From the NCBI GenBank assembly GCA_958296015.1, contig CATQIH010000032.1, forward strand, positions 21,795 through 85,794: a stretch of DNA of 64,000 nucleotides, in the 5' to 3' direction. The position numbers and the translations under genes were made by a program. The DNA comes from Cyclobacteriaceae bacterium (lineage in GTDB: Bacteria; Bacteroidota; Bacteroidia; Cytophagales; Cyclobacteriaceae). How positions within the stretch are numbered: the first letter of the stretch is position 1; each line of letters starts with the position of its first letter. The notes under the pieces are model-generated. The model did not search any database and was not told the DNA's origin. It worked only from the letters and a program-made list of their open reading frames with translations. This document shows positions 54,301-62,925 of this stretch, in pieces.

Positions 54301-56057
54301 ATTCATGAGTAGATGAGGATTGGTAATTATCCCGCAACACGGCGACCGCGTCCCCCTCCAAAGCCAACGTGGCGCGGGATAAGCCACGCAGTGTCCCCCT
54401 TTGAAGGCTAGTGTTTATACATAAGTCTGAGAGGAATAAAGTAGTGTTGGTGTTAAGATAAAGAAAGGCAAGACATAAACAAGCAGAAGATGATAGAGAC
54501 AAAGACATCAGGAAGAAAAACCACCAGCCTTCATGGAGACAAGCGGCTGGAAAAAAGGGGGTTCAATTGGAGCATAAGATAGCCGAAAAACAAACCATAG
54601 TCATCAACAGGCTCAGTGATAACTGGTCAGAGTTGATGAGTTTTTATCGTTATTTGGGTAATGATAAAGTGAGAGAAGGTGCTTTGATAGAGCAGGCACA
54701 GAGCCAATGCAGGGGTCAGGTGGCAGGCAAAGATGTGCTGGTGCTGCAAGATAGCACAGAGATCAACTATGCTTCTCATCAAGGCTTGATCCAAGCTGAG
54801 AGTGGCTTGGGTTTGGTAGGCAACAACCAAGATATAGGCTACTTTGCTCATTGCAGCCTGGTCATAGATGCTCAGCAAGGCAGCGTATTAGGCTTGAGCG
54901 ATGTGCAGTTGTGGATACGGGCAGCAGGGCAAGAGAAGCCAACAGCACCGCTACCCATAGAAAAAAAAGAGACTTATCGCTGGATAAAAGCTTGCCAGGC
55001 GAGCCAACCTTGTTTACAGCAGGCCCGTGAGGTTACTTTCGTGCAGGATCGGGAAGGGGATATATATGACAGTTTTGTCAGGGTGCCCGATGAGCGCACT
55101 CACTTGCTTATCCGCAGCCGGGTGAACCGTCTGATAGAGACCATGCAAGGAGAAAAGCATAAGCTCTATGACTATGCTGACCAGCAGCCAGCCTGTGGAG
55201 GGTATAGTTTTCTGTTGCCGGGTTTACCTGGTAAGCGAAAGCAGCGCAACGTTGAGATGCAAGTACGCTTTGTGCAAGTAAAACTGCTGCGCCCGGACAA
55301 CAACCCCCATGCCAAGGTCTATCCTAAAAATGTAACCTTATATTTGGTACAGGGTAAAGAAACTCCTCAGAGTGCAGGCAAAGAAAAGCCTGTGGAGTGG
55401 AATCTGCTCACTACCCATCCGGTTAGTTGTTTTGAGCAAGCTTTGCAGATGGTGCATTGGTATAGCCTGCGATGGATCATAGAGGACTATTTCCGTCTGC
55501 TCAAATCAGAGGGCTTCAACTTGGAAGCCTCAGAGTTAGAGCAAGGCTACAGCCTGAGAAAGTTAGGCGTGATTGCTATGAAAAGTGCGCTGCTGGTCAT
55601 GCAACTTAGACAAGCCAGGTCAGCCACAAGTACACAGCCCATAGCCGTAGGCTTTAGTGTAGTACAACAAGCCTTTCTAAAAGTGCTCTTAGTTGGTCTG
55701 GAAGGTCAAACAGCTAAACACAAGAATCCTTATCAGGAAAGTGACTTAGCCTGGGCCTCCTGGATTATTGCCAGGTTAGGGGGGTGGAAAGGCTATCAAA
55801 GCCAAAGACCACCTGGCGTGATTACCTTCACCAGAGGCTTAAAACGTTTTGAAAGTATGCTGGCAGGTTGGCTTTTAGCTCCTGACAAAGATATGTATAA
55901 ACACTAGGCTAAATAGGGGGACAGACACTGCATGGCTTTTATTCCCCCACGCCACGTCGGCTTTGAAGGGGGCTAGGGGACGCCGTGAAGTGGTCGCCGT
56001 GTTGTGGGATAATTACCAATTCTCATCTACTCACGAATTTATCCGCCATGAAGTATA
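54282..56057 (+). mobile_element. IS4-type insertion element with long nested inverted repeats
   Basis: The outermost 66 bp (from TATACTTCATGGCGGATAAA) recur inverted at the right end with about three changes, and looser matching extends inward to a second inverted pair, CTAGTGTTTATACATA, starting at 54408 and ending at 55907. The inner 1500 bp (54408-55907) is a plausible IS unit; the outer flanks, which also share GTCCCCC and CTTTGAAGG-like blocks, could be a palindromic element into which it jumped. No target duplication is seen at the outer ends. Confidence 0.75.
54490..55907 (+). CDS. IS4-family (Tn5-like) transposase, frameshifted near its start
   Basis: DDE transposase. Frame 1 from ATG 54490 reads SLHGDKRLEKRG and stops at 54582; the main frame continues with VQLEHKIAEKQTIVINRLSD from the A6G5 run at 54551-54561 and runs to 55907. 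Together they give the usual GD+RL.KR.VQL start of Tn5-like proteins. First Asp in VLQDSTEINYASH, second in FVQDREGDIYDSF, Glu in the YREK-type motif YSLRWIIEDYFRLLKSEG. Either a -1 shift on the A-run makes the full protein, or the copy is disabled. A TTG at 54567 is an alternative start for the main frame alone. Confidence 0.85.
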
Positions 56058-56061
56058 CCAC

Positions 56062-56100
56062 AATCCTCCAAGACTTATAAAAAGACCTGGGAGGATTTTT
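56062..56100. terminator. Hairpin terminator between the IS element and the DUF29 gene
   Basis: AATCCTCC / GGAGGATT arms with a 20-nt loop, followed by TTT. Suits both the rightward element and the leftward toxin-antitoxin block. Confidence 0.7.
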
Positions 56101-56119
56101 AAAAATACGAACGATACTT

Positions 56120-56554
56120 TTAGTCTTTAGAAATATCTTTGATCAACTGGTAGGCAATGCTTTTAATTTCTGCTGCATCTATCTTTTGGTCCAGTGCCTG
56201 CTCGTCCAGCGTTCCATCGAGTACTTCTGCGGAAGCTCTGAGCAGCGCGTCAGGATACGACTCTGTGATGGCATCCTGCATATCTTCATCGCTGAGGTAG
56301 AAGCCGCCTGTTTTACGTCTTTTGTTTGTTTTGTAAATTCGCCGCAGCGATTCTTTGATAGATAGATTCCAGGATTTGGTTGTTCTGTTTTCTGCTTTTT
56401 GCTTGATAAGATGGATGAGCAATATGACGATATAGCTTTCTACTTTATTAATCTTTTCATCTTTACTCATTTCTTCCAGTTCATCTATCAGAGCTAAGGC
56501 TTCTTTATAATTCTTAGCTTCTATATATTTTCTTAAAGTGAACAGATCTTCCAT
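56120..56554 (-). CDS. DUF29-family protein
   Basis: 144 aa from ATG 56554 (MEDLFTLRKYIEAKNYKEAL). Helical: LIDELEEMSKDEKINKVESY, ILLIHLIKQKAENRTTKSWN and a C-terminal DALLRASAEVLDG segment, with the DUF29 pattern of a Trp-rich centre and YP-DALLRA. DUF29 proteins occur in accessory regions; no activity is known. It directly follows a PIN toxin gene (23 bp), and a truncated second DUF29 gene follows another PIN gene at 57828-58004, which suggests a constant partnership. Confidence 0.75.
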   Translation of the reverse strand: MEDLFTLRKYIEAKNYKEALALIDELEEMSKDEKINKVESYIVILLIHLIKQKAENRTTKSWNLSIKESLRRIYKTNKRRKTGGFYLSDEDMQDAITESYPDALLRASAEVLDGTLDEQALDQKIDAAEIKSIAYQLIKDISKD

Positions 56555-56576
56555 CTTTTTTGGTTTTGAAATCCAG

Positions 56577-56960
56577 CTACCATTGTGTAGACACACTGTA
56601 TTTGTTAAAGGCTATATCTTTGGTAATAATTGTCAATTGCTCCGCCACGCCTTGCGCAATAATCAAACGGTCAAAAGGATCACGATGGTGGTATGGTAAT
56701 TTATTGACTTGCAGGATATGGCTTGGTGAAATATTCAACAAATGTAGACGACTGTCAATGACTTCTTTTATAATGATTTCCAAAGGCTGAGTTAAAGGAA
56801 GCTTACCGAGGCTATTTTTGATTGCAATTTCCCATAACGAAATCATACTCAAAAAGATAGTATTGTCGCTATTTTCAATGATACTTTTTAAACTATCTGG
56901 AAGAGTTAAATCATTTTCGCTGAACCAGATAAATGTATGGGTATCTAACAGATAATTCAT
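56577..56960 (-). CDS. PIN-domain toxin (VapC-like)
   Basis: 127 aa. MNYLLDTHTFIWFSENDLTL carries the first acidic residue; SLWEIAIKNSLGKLPL the Glu; YHHRDPFDRLIIAQG and TIITKDIAFNKY the remaining Asp residues. Complete Mg-dependent RNase set. Overlaps its antitoxin by 4 bp (ATGA). Typical of the DUF2281-linked PIN group. Confidence 0.92.
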   Translation of the reverse strand: MNYLLDTHTFIWFSENDLTLPDSLKSIIENSDNTIFLSMISLWEIAIKNSLGKLPLTQPLEIIIKEVIDSRLHLLNISPSHILQVNKLPYHHRDPFDRLIIAQGVAEQLTIITKDIAFNKYSVSTQW

Positions 56961-57229
56961 TCCATATATTCTTTAAAATCATCCAACGGCTCGTCAAAAT
57001 CATCTTTCATTGTAAAAGTTCCTTTTAAAAAACCTGCTTTTAAAGGCTTATATTCTTTATCAGGTGACATTTCAAACATACCCTTACCGCTATCAAATTT
57101 TGGTTTGGGACGTTGTTTGTTTTTCTGCTCTAAAAACTCAATAAACGCCAGTACCTGTTCTTTTTGAGTAGGTAGAAGTTTCTTTATCTGGATTGCAATC
57201 TGTTGGTCTACTATGAATGGTTCGTGCAT
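56957..57229 (-). CDS. DUF2281-type antitoxin
   Basis: 90 aa from ATG 57229 (MHEPFIVDQQIAIQIKKLLP). N-terminal helices (QKEQVLAFIEFLEQK) are DUF2281-like; the acidic tail MKDDFDEPLDDFKEYME is the toxin-binding end shared by all three copies here. Cotranscribed with the PIN gene at 56577. Confidence 0.85.
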   Translation of the reverse strand: MHEPFIVDQQIAIQIKKLLPTQKEQVLAFIEFLEQKNKQRPKPKFDSGKGMFEMSPDKEYKPLKAGFLKGTFTMKDDFDEPLDDFKEYME

Positions 57230-57261
57230 AGCGTTAAAGTTTAATAACAAACTCCTTAAAT

Positions 57262-57519
57262 CTACAACGATTTTTTTAAAAAACCCATTCCATTAAATTC
57301 TCTGCTACCATGCTTTACTACCTTATTCAATTGTTCCAAATCAATGCTGTCTGGCAGTTGAAGGCGGCCACGTTGAACTTAAATAGCCATTTCCCAGATA
57401 CTCACATAGCTGATCCATAACTTCTCATTCGACTCAATGATACTCACTGCTGTTGGCGATATACGTTTGTCATCCATCGCATGCCACAGAAAAGTATGCG
57501 TATCCAGTAGATATTCCAT
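57262..57519 (-). pseudogene. PIN-domain toxin remnant
   Basis: MEYLLDTHTFLWHAMDDKRI, then SYVSIWEMAI, a TAA at 57379-57381, and VQRGRLQLPDSID in the same frame. The frame ends at 57262 before the HRDPFDR half of the domain. So it is cut by a nonsense codon and truncated. Overlaps the antitoxin stop by one base (TAATG). Confidence 0.8.
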
Positions 57520-57731
57520 TACAGATAATCTTCAAAATCATCCAAAGGCTCATCAAAGTTATCAGCCATTATAATATCTTTCGCCATGCCCCGATTGGCT
57601 CGTCGCTTATCCGCCAATGTTTGACTTTTAGCAGCATATTGACTTTCTAAAAATGTCACGAAATCTTCTACTTGTTGCTGCTGGTTGACAGGCAGTTTTT
57701 GTATTTTCTTCGTCAATGTCTCTATATTCAT
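57519..57731 (-). CDS. DUF2281-type antitoxin (partner toxin broken)
   Basis: 70 aa: MNIETLTKKIQKLPVNQQQQ, VEDFVTFLESQY, tail DNFDEPLDDFEDYL. Intact frame although its toxin is a remnant, as expected if loss of toxin is tolerated and loss of antitoxin is not. It might cross-protect against the neighbouring PIN toxins. Confidence 0.8.
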   Translation of the reverse strand: MNIETLTKKIQKLPVNQQQQVEDFVTFLESQYAAKSQTLADKRRANRGMAKDIIMADNFDEPLDDFEDYL

Positions 57732-57827
57732 CTTGATTGCTTTTTACCCATTGAGTATAATATCTTAGAACCGCTTTATTACCTGTATGTTATTGCGTTC
57801 GTCCATTATCATCTGCTTCCTTATGTT

Positions 57828-58004
57828 TTAGTAATTTAACAAAAGCTCTTTGAATCTATAATGGATAAGCAATATGACGATGTAACTTTCTACTTTATTA
57901 ATCTTCTCGTCTTTACTCATTTCTTCCAGTTCATCTATCAGTGCTAAGGCTTCTTTATAATTCCTGGCTTCTATATATTTTCTCAAAGTAATGAATTCAT
58001 CCAT
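57828..58004 (-). pseudogene. Truncated DUF29 gene, duplicate of 56120-56554
   Basis: 58 codons from ATG 58004: MDEFITLRKYIEARNYKEAL, LIDELEEMSKDEKINKVESY, IVILLIHYRFKELLLNY. About 90% identical at the DNA level to the start of the intact DUF29 gene until the sequence departs after LLIH. Lies directly after the PIN toxin at 58095, mirroring the other copy. Confidence 0.8.
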
Positions 58005-58094
58005 ACTCTTCGCCCTTTAAAATTTATAAAGGTAGTACTTAGTATGCTTTTTTGCATTATCTTGTTTCATGTTCATGAGACTGTCATAACGAAT

Positions 58095-58478
58095 TTACCA
58101 GAGGACTTTCACTTCGTAGCTTTTAAAGACAGCATCACTTGTGATGATGGTTAAATTTTGTGCTTGTGCTTGTGCGATAATTAAACGATCAAATGGGTCT
58201 CTATGATGAAAAGATAAGGTTCTTATCTTGCGAATAGCATCAAGTCCAATAGGAAGGATAACTGCATTATGATCACCAATTTTTTCAATGATTTCATCAA
58301 GAGTATGCGCAAGTTCCAATTTTCCAATGCTCATTTTGATAGCAATTTCCCACAAGCTCACTACACTAATGAAGATACTGTGTGTATCATCAGCAACTAT
58401 TTTCCGTACTCTCTGCGTTAGGTTTGCATTGTTTTCTATTATCCAGAGAAGCGCGTTTGTATCAAGTAGGATTTTCAT
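58095..58478 (-). CDS. PIN-domain toxin (VapC-like)
   Basis: 127 aa. MKILLDTNALLWIIENNANL, SLWEIAIKMSIGKLEL, FHHRDPFDRLIIAQAQ, TIITSDAVFKSYEVKVLW: all four acidic positions are present. Same length and layout as 56577-56960 but only moderately similar in sequence. Starts at the stop of its antitoxin (TAATG). Confidence 0.92.
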   Translation of the reverse strand: MKILLDTNALLWIIENNANLTQRVRKIVADDTHSIFISVVSLWEIAIKMSIGKLELAHTLDEIIEKIGDHNAVILPIGLDAIRKIRTLSFHHRDPFDRLIIAQAQAQNLTIITSDAVFKSYEVKVLW

Positions 58479-58711
58479 TAGAGATCGCCGGTCATATAGT
58501 CTTTAAAGTCTTCTAACGGCTCATTGAAATCAGGAGCCATATATTTGATCAACTGTGGCATAGCTCCTAACAAGTGCTTTTTAGAAACTTTTGCCTGAGC
58601 TTTCTCTTTTGAAAACTTTTCGTCTATTACCTGTATAAGTTCTTCAAGCTGTTCATCAGTTAAATGGCTGATGCGTTTTTGTACATCAGTAAGGATTCCT
58701 ATGTCTGCCAT
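58478..58711 (-). CDS. Antitoxin of the PIN module (DUF2281-like tail)
   Basis: 77 aa: MADIGILTDVQKRISHLTDE, QLEELIQVIDEKFSKEK, tail APDFNEPLEDFKDYMTGDL. The tail matches the NFDEPLDDF end of its two neighbours. First gene of the minus-strand block. Confidence 0.85.
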   Translation of the reverse strand: MADIGILTDVQKRISHLTDEQLEELIQVIDEKFSKEKAQAKVSKKHLLGAMPQLIKYMAPDFNEPLEDFKDYMTGDL

Positions 58712-58801
58712 AATTCAATAATAGATAATAAAAATATATATTTCAAGTAACACACTACATATGAAACGTAAATGATTATTAAAACGATGTGCTTAAACTT
58801 T

Positions 58802-60064
58802 TTAGAATAAGAGGTCATGATAAGCCTCAGTAGTTCTATCAAACGATCTATATTTTTCAGCAAGCTTTACGACAGATATTCTATAATCCGTATGCTCAAT
58901 TATACTGTATATCTTTTCAAAAGCAAGCGAGATACTTAATGAATCTTTTACATCAAAGATAGCCCCTCCACCTTCCTCCCTGATGATACTACTATCATCC
59001 CCTACCCCTTCTGTTAGCATAATGGGTAAGCCATTGGCCCAGTATTCACCTACTTTAATAGGTGATAAATACTTTTTGCTTTTTCCTGGTCTATACGTAG
59101 CAAAAGCGAAATCGCTGGCTGATAGGTAATCTGCTACCTGTTCATGAGCCACTTCAGCAACATGCATTTTCTCTACAGGTAATTGAAAGTTTGCTAACTG
59201 TGCTCGTATGTGTTCATGGTGAACCGCTGGACTAAGAATAATAAGATGAAAATCTTGCCAAAGCTTAAAAGCTACCTGATAGAGTTGAAAAGCTTCATCA
59301 TCCATATATAAGCCCCCATATTTTCCAACATAGATACTTACTACAGCTTTTGCAGGAATACCTAACTGTGCTCTCATCTTGGTTCGTGCCTGCTCATGAA
59401 AGGTAAACTTTGTCAAATCTACCGCACAAGGCATTGTCTTGATCTTTTTGGCCTTTACGCCTTCTTTGATCAGTTGCCGACGATAATTTTCGGCAACAGG
59501 AATCAGTCCCTGAGCATATTGCTTTTGTTTTTTCTCCCAATGTTTCTGCAATACATAACGCAGATCGTATGATTTCCAAACGCCAGACTCCAGCATGTAC
59601 TGCGCGTGCGGTTCAAAAGATTCTACATGAAAAGGAAGCTTGTTCTTTTGATGCACCAGGTAACCCAGCGACCCGGCGGGTGCTCCCCGGCAAATCATCA
59701 CATCAATCTGGTGAGTTTGGCAGATTTTAGCTAACTGACGTGGAAACTGCCAGAAGTCAGAAAACTTGTGTTTCAGGCTGTTGCCTGAATGTAAAGGAAT
59801 GTGAATGACTTTCGGGATGGGTTTGATCGCAGCAACATTCATTACATCGGATGTACAAAAATCCTTAGCAGCGATGGACTTAATCGCAGCGGCGCCCGCT
59901 CCATCGCTGTTAGGAGTTCCATCACCAACAAAATTGCGCTCAATACTGGCATACACAATTTTTTGCACCTCAGAAAAATTGCTGAGAATTTGCAGATGCG
60001 GATAAATGGTGGCTACGCTTAGCCCTTCGTTTGCGCCCCAGTAACCGATAAACAATATGTTCAT
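58802..60064 (-). CDS. Glycosyltransferase (GT4/GT-B fold)
   Basis: 420 aa. N-terminal Rossmann part MNILFIGYWGANEGLSVATI; C-terminal donor-binding part with VVSIYVGKYGGLYMDDEAF, YLSPIKVGEYWANGLPIMLT (in place of the usual EA-x-GxP region). It probably adds a sugar to a surface glycan. Residues about 50-67 (GTPNSDGAGAAAIKSIAA) are encoded by a palindromic element and look inserted; a second related stretch (VAAIKPIPK) follows. Overlaps the next gene upstream by ATGA, so part of an operon. Confidence 0.85.
   Translation of the reverse strand: MNILFIGYWGANEGLSVATIYPHLQILSNFSEVQKIVYASIERNFVGDGTPNSDGAGAAAIKSIAAKDFCTSDVMNVAAIKPIPKVIHIPLHSGNSLKHKFSDFWQFPRQLAKICQTHQIDVMICRGAPAGSLGYLVHQKNKLPFHVESFEPHAQYMLESGVWKSYDLRYVLQKHWEKKQKQYAQGLIPVAENYRRQLIKEGVKAKKIKTMPCAVDLTKFTFHEQARTKMRAQLGIPAKAVVSIYVGKYGGLYMDDEAFQLYQVAFKLWQDFHLIILSPAVHHEHIRAQLANFQLPVEKMHVAEVAHEQVADYLSASDFAFATYRPGKSKKYLSPIKVGEYWANGLPIMLTEGVGDDSSIIREEGGGAIFDVKDSLSISLAFEKIYSIIEHTDYRISVVKLAEKYRSFDRTTEAYHDLLF
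59862..59915. repeat. Palindromic element inside a glycosyltransferase gene
   Basis: Arms TAGCAGCGATGGA and TCCATCGCTGTTA (extended by TCCT/AGGA) with a 21-nt GC-rich centre (TCGCAGCGGCGCCCGC). A related piece, GATGGGTTTGATCGCAGC, lies just to the left (59816-59833). The reading frame is kept. Confidence 0.8.
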
Positions 60065-60882
60065 AAGACGCTCATGCGGTAAAGAGATTGCACTGCTTGC
60101 CAGGGCTGCCGATGACCTAAATAAGACTTAAAGACGATAGAACGAATGCTTTGCTTAAAGTGCAACAATTGATCTGAATTTAATGAATAACTGTTTTGCA
60201 GCTCTTGGTAAATCGTTTGATAACCTTTCTCCAAACCTTGTAAATTACTCATCGCCGAGCCATTGCCGGTACGATAACATAAGACAATCTGATCTGTAGC
60301 ATAGTACATACCATCCTGCGCGATGGAAAGATAAAAAAGAAGGTCTTCTCCGTGGGTGAGACCTTCTTTGAAGCGATAGGTTCTATTTCTATCATGTTTG
60401 ATCATCCAAGTATTTCCTAAGAAACACTGATCACTCAACTTTAGCAACGCCGGAAGAGGATAACCTCTAAAACTTGGTTTGAATACTCTTACAGTTTTCT
60501 GTAATACTGTATCCATTACCGATACGCATCCATCTACAAAGCTCAGCTCTTCATCTTTTACAAAGATATTTAGTCGGCTTTCTAAACTTTTAGATGGCAT
60601 TACGTCATCAGCATCCAGAAAGCAAAAATAGTCCCCTTGCATATGTGCTAAGCCGACGTTACGGGCGGCACTTACACCTTTGTTTGTTTGTTTGAAATAG
60701 TGAATACGCTGATTATCAAATGCCAATATTTTCTCCTCCGTATCATCCGTACTGCCATCATTGATTATCAGCAATTCCAAATTTTTATGTGTTTGCGTTA
60801 ATACAGACTGGATAGCTTCAGTGATATACTGACCAGCGTTATAGGCTGGCATGATGATAGAGACTTTTGCTCTTTCTAACAT
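60061..60882 (-). CDS. Family 2 glycosyltransferase
   Basis: 273 aa GT-A enzyme. VSIIMPAYNAGQYITEAIQS, LLIINDGSTDDTEEKIL, GVSAARNVGLAHMQGDYFCF and LDADDVM (DxD-type metal site), then EGLTHGEDLLFYLSIA. Transfers a sugar from a nucleotide donor on the cytoplasmic side. Overlaps the flanking genes on both sides (4 bp and 44 bp). Confidence 0.93.
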   Translation of the reverse strand: MLERAKVSIIMPAYNAGQYITEAIQSVLTQTHKNLELLIINDGSTDDTEEKILAFDNQRIHYFKQTNKGVSAARNVGLAHMQGDYFCFLDADDVMPSKSLESRLNIFVKDEELSFVDGCVSVMDTVLQKTVRVFKPSFRGYPLPALLKLSDQCFLGNTWMIKHDRNRTYRFKEGLTHGEDLLFYLSIAQDGMYYATDQIVLCYRTGNGSAMSNLQGLEKGYQTIYQELQNSYSLNSDQLLHFKQSIRSIVFKSYLGHRQPWQAVQSLYRMSVL

Positions 60883-61969
60883 GAAACTTTATTAGGTTAA
60901 TTATTTTATCTAAATGTCTTTCATATGTATTGGCTAGGGCAAATTGCTTCCGTTTTTCTTGCTCCTCAGAAAAGTTGTATGCTTCTAATTCGACAATGAC
61001 CTCTGCAAAGATTGTAGGATAATCAGCATTTTTCTTGCACATGGCTAACAAGGCTGTTTTGTCTTTATATTCATCAGTATAAGTAGCCACAATCACTTTC
61101 CCAGAGCCAAGATAATCTAAAAACTTATGCGGACTTGCCTGGTCACGGTGGTAGTCTTCTTTGTATGCAACCAGCAATACATCCGCCTGCTCTAAAATAC
61201 CAGGAATTTGCTCATGCGGTACGGCCCCAACGAAATAGGTATTACATGCTGCTTTCACAGCTTCTTTATCTGCGTTAGTATAGGCATTCTTACTTAAATT
61301 GCTTCTTCCGTCGGGACCGACAAACACAAAATCTACCGTTTGATGCTGGTCAACAATCTGGTAAATTACCTTCCAATCAATATATGAAAAGGATAAATTA
61401 CCTACATACACTGCTTTTATAATATTTCTTCCTGATAACATGATTTTCTCATTTACTGCACGTGGCGGTGTATAACCATGATGAATTTTAAAAGTATTTG
61501 GGTTGTGGAGTAGCAATTTTTCTTTAATAAGATCGGTCGTACAAAAACATATATCTGCGGTGCTGGCTGCTTTGGCTGTCTGAAAATCCTGATTTAAATC
61601 TACAATATGGCTTATTTTCAAGATATGATCAGGCAATGTAGCAAAGTCGTAGAACACAGAATTATCAAATGACCAGACTATATCAAACGTACAATCAGCT
61701 AATTGCTGTAACTTTTCATATTTCTGGCTTATTTGCCGGCGTTGCAATAGCTCAGGCAGATAGCGCAATCCTTTGAGAAAAGGCGTATAATTAACTTCAT
61801 ACACATGCTCATACGTAGTAGGCTGAACAGAGCATGAAGAAGAAGGCGGATTCAGAAAGTACACAGTATTGCCTTTTGCCGCTAAAGTAACCGCATAGTG
61901 GTGTTTAGAGACAAAATTATTGCCCCAGGGTTCAGGAGAGACGAGAAGTACATTTTTTTTTACAATCAC
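60839..61969 (-). CDS. Glycosyltransferase (GT4-like)
   Basis: 376 aa starting with GTG 61969 directly after the stop of the upstream gene. LLVSPEPWGNNFVSKHHYAV, WSFDNSVFYDFATLP, KAVYVGNLSFSYIDW, FVFVGPDG, GAVPHEQIPGILEQADVLLV and ASPHKFLDYLGSGKVIVAT, the sugar-nucleotide site of GT-B enzymes. This layout is common in exopolysaccharide clusters. Its end overlaps the GT2 start by 44 bp. Confidence 0.88.
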   Translation of the reverse strand: MIVKKNVLLVSPEPWGNNFVSKHHYAVTLAAKGNTVYFLNPPSSSCSVQPTTYEHVYEVNYTPFLKGLRYLPELLQRRQISQKYEKLQQLADCTFDIVWSFDNSVFYDFATLPDHILKISHIVDLNQDFQTAKAASTADICFCTTDLIKEKLLLHNPNTFKIHHGYTPPRAVNEKIMLSGRNIIKAVYVGNLSFSYIDWKVIYQIVDQHQTVDFVFVGPDGRSNLSKNAYTNADKEAVKAACNTYFVGAVPHEQIPGILEQADVLLVAYKEDYHRDQASPHKFLDYLGSGKVIVATYTDEYKDKTALLAMCKKNADYPTIFAEVIVELEAYNFSEEQEKRKQFALANTYERHLDKIINLIKFHVRKSKSLYHHASL

Positions 61970-62821
61970 TTAATTTCCTTTCCTTTTTAGGAAACTGCCT
62001 GTCTTAACAAGGTTCAGTCGGATTAATATTTTATGTATAGTTCGAGTTATAAAAATGATTATCCCAAACAAGCTAGTATTAGCTTGATGCGTATTAAATA
62101 CTCCAAAGTTTTTACGAGACAAAAAAATTAGATCATGCATAAATATCCTCGCATGTTCAGGACTCTGATTTATTAACTTACTCACTGCTTCGTAATTGGT
62201 GTGTCTGCCATGAATTACTTTTACTGTATAGTTTCTTCCAATGACGTTAGGTGATTCAGTACGAAAATTAAATTCGTTAGGTAGAGTGTATATTTTTAAT
62301 TGGTTATTGTAAACAGCTTGTCTAAAAGCTGGCTGATCATGTGGAACCTTCAACTTGTCTTTTAACTGGTGTTTATAAATATCCAACCAGCTTTGAAAAA
62401 ACGCCGTAGTTACTTTTGTCCTTTTAAAGAAAAAGATGCCAGTATTATATTCCGGTAAATACTCTGGACATTTTGGTAAATGGTATTGAATTCTTCCTAA
62501 ACAGTGAGAGGCTGCCAAGTCGTACACGTTGAGAATCTCGAACACATCAGAAATATCTTCAATAAAATATGTATCAGTATCTACAAATAGGCTTTCTTCA
62601 AATGGAGAATTAATCAGTGGAGCTATTTTGTCTATGAAATTATAGGCAGGCTTTTCAATCACTTTTACACAAGGAAAGATGGTCTTAGCTATATTTTCAT
62701 TTTGTTCATCGGTATATAATACACAAGGTAAATTACTAACAGCTTTCAGACTAATATAAGAGACAGATGCCTCTTGCAAATATTTGTTTCCTGTCGCTAC
62801 ATATATTATTCCTCTTGACAT
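61970..62821 (-). CDS. Glycosyltransferase, GT8/GT-A-like (nucleotide-diphospho-sugar transferase)
   Basis: 283 aa. IIYVATGNKYLQEASVSYIS, SLFVDTDTYFIEDISDVFEI with a DxD motif, YNTGIFFFKRTKVTTAFFQS, LKVPHDQPAFRQAVYNN and KVIHGRHTNYE. This arrangement is usual in GT8-like or DUF-type sugar transferases. Part of the surface-glycan operon. A hydrophobic C-terminal stretch (TSLFGIIIFITRTIHKILI) may attach it to the membrane. Confidence 0.8.
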   Translation of the reverse strand: MSRGIIYVATGNKYLQEASVSYISLKAVSNLPCVLYTDEQNENIAKTIFPCVKVIEKPAYNFIDKIAPLINSPFEESLFVDTDTYFIEDISDVFEILNVYDLAASHCLGRIQYHLPKCPEYLPEYNTGIFFFKRTKVTTAFFQSWLDIYKHQLKDKLKVPHDQPAFRQAVYNNQLKIYTLPNEFNFRTESPNVIGRNYTVKVIHGRHTNYEAVSKLINQSPEHARIFMHDLIFLSRKNFGVFNTHQANTSLFGIIIFITRTIHKILIRLNLVKTGSFLKRKGN

Positions 62822-62925
62822 AGATGCATATTGTTTTTAACGCTTTTTTCTGAAGTGTTTTAGGGCTTCCTGACCATAGGAGTAGTCCCAACTCTTAGTC
62901 AAAATATACTATACTGTCCTTTGTC

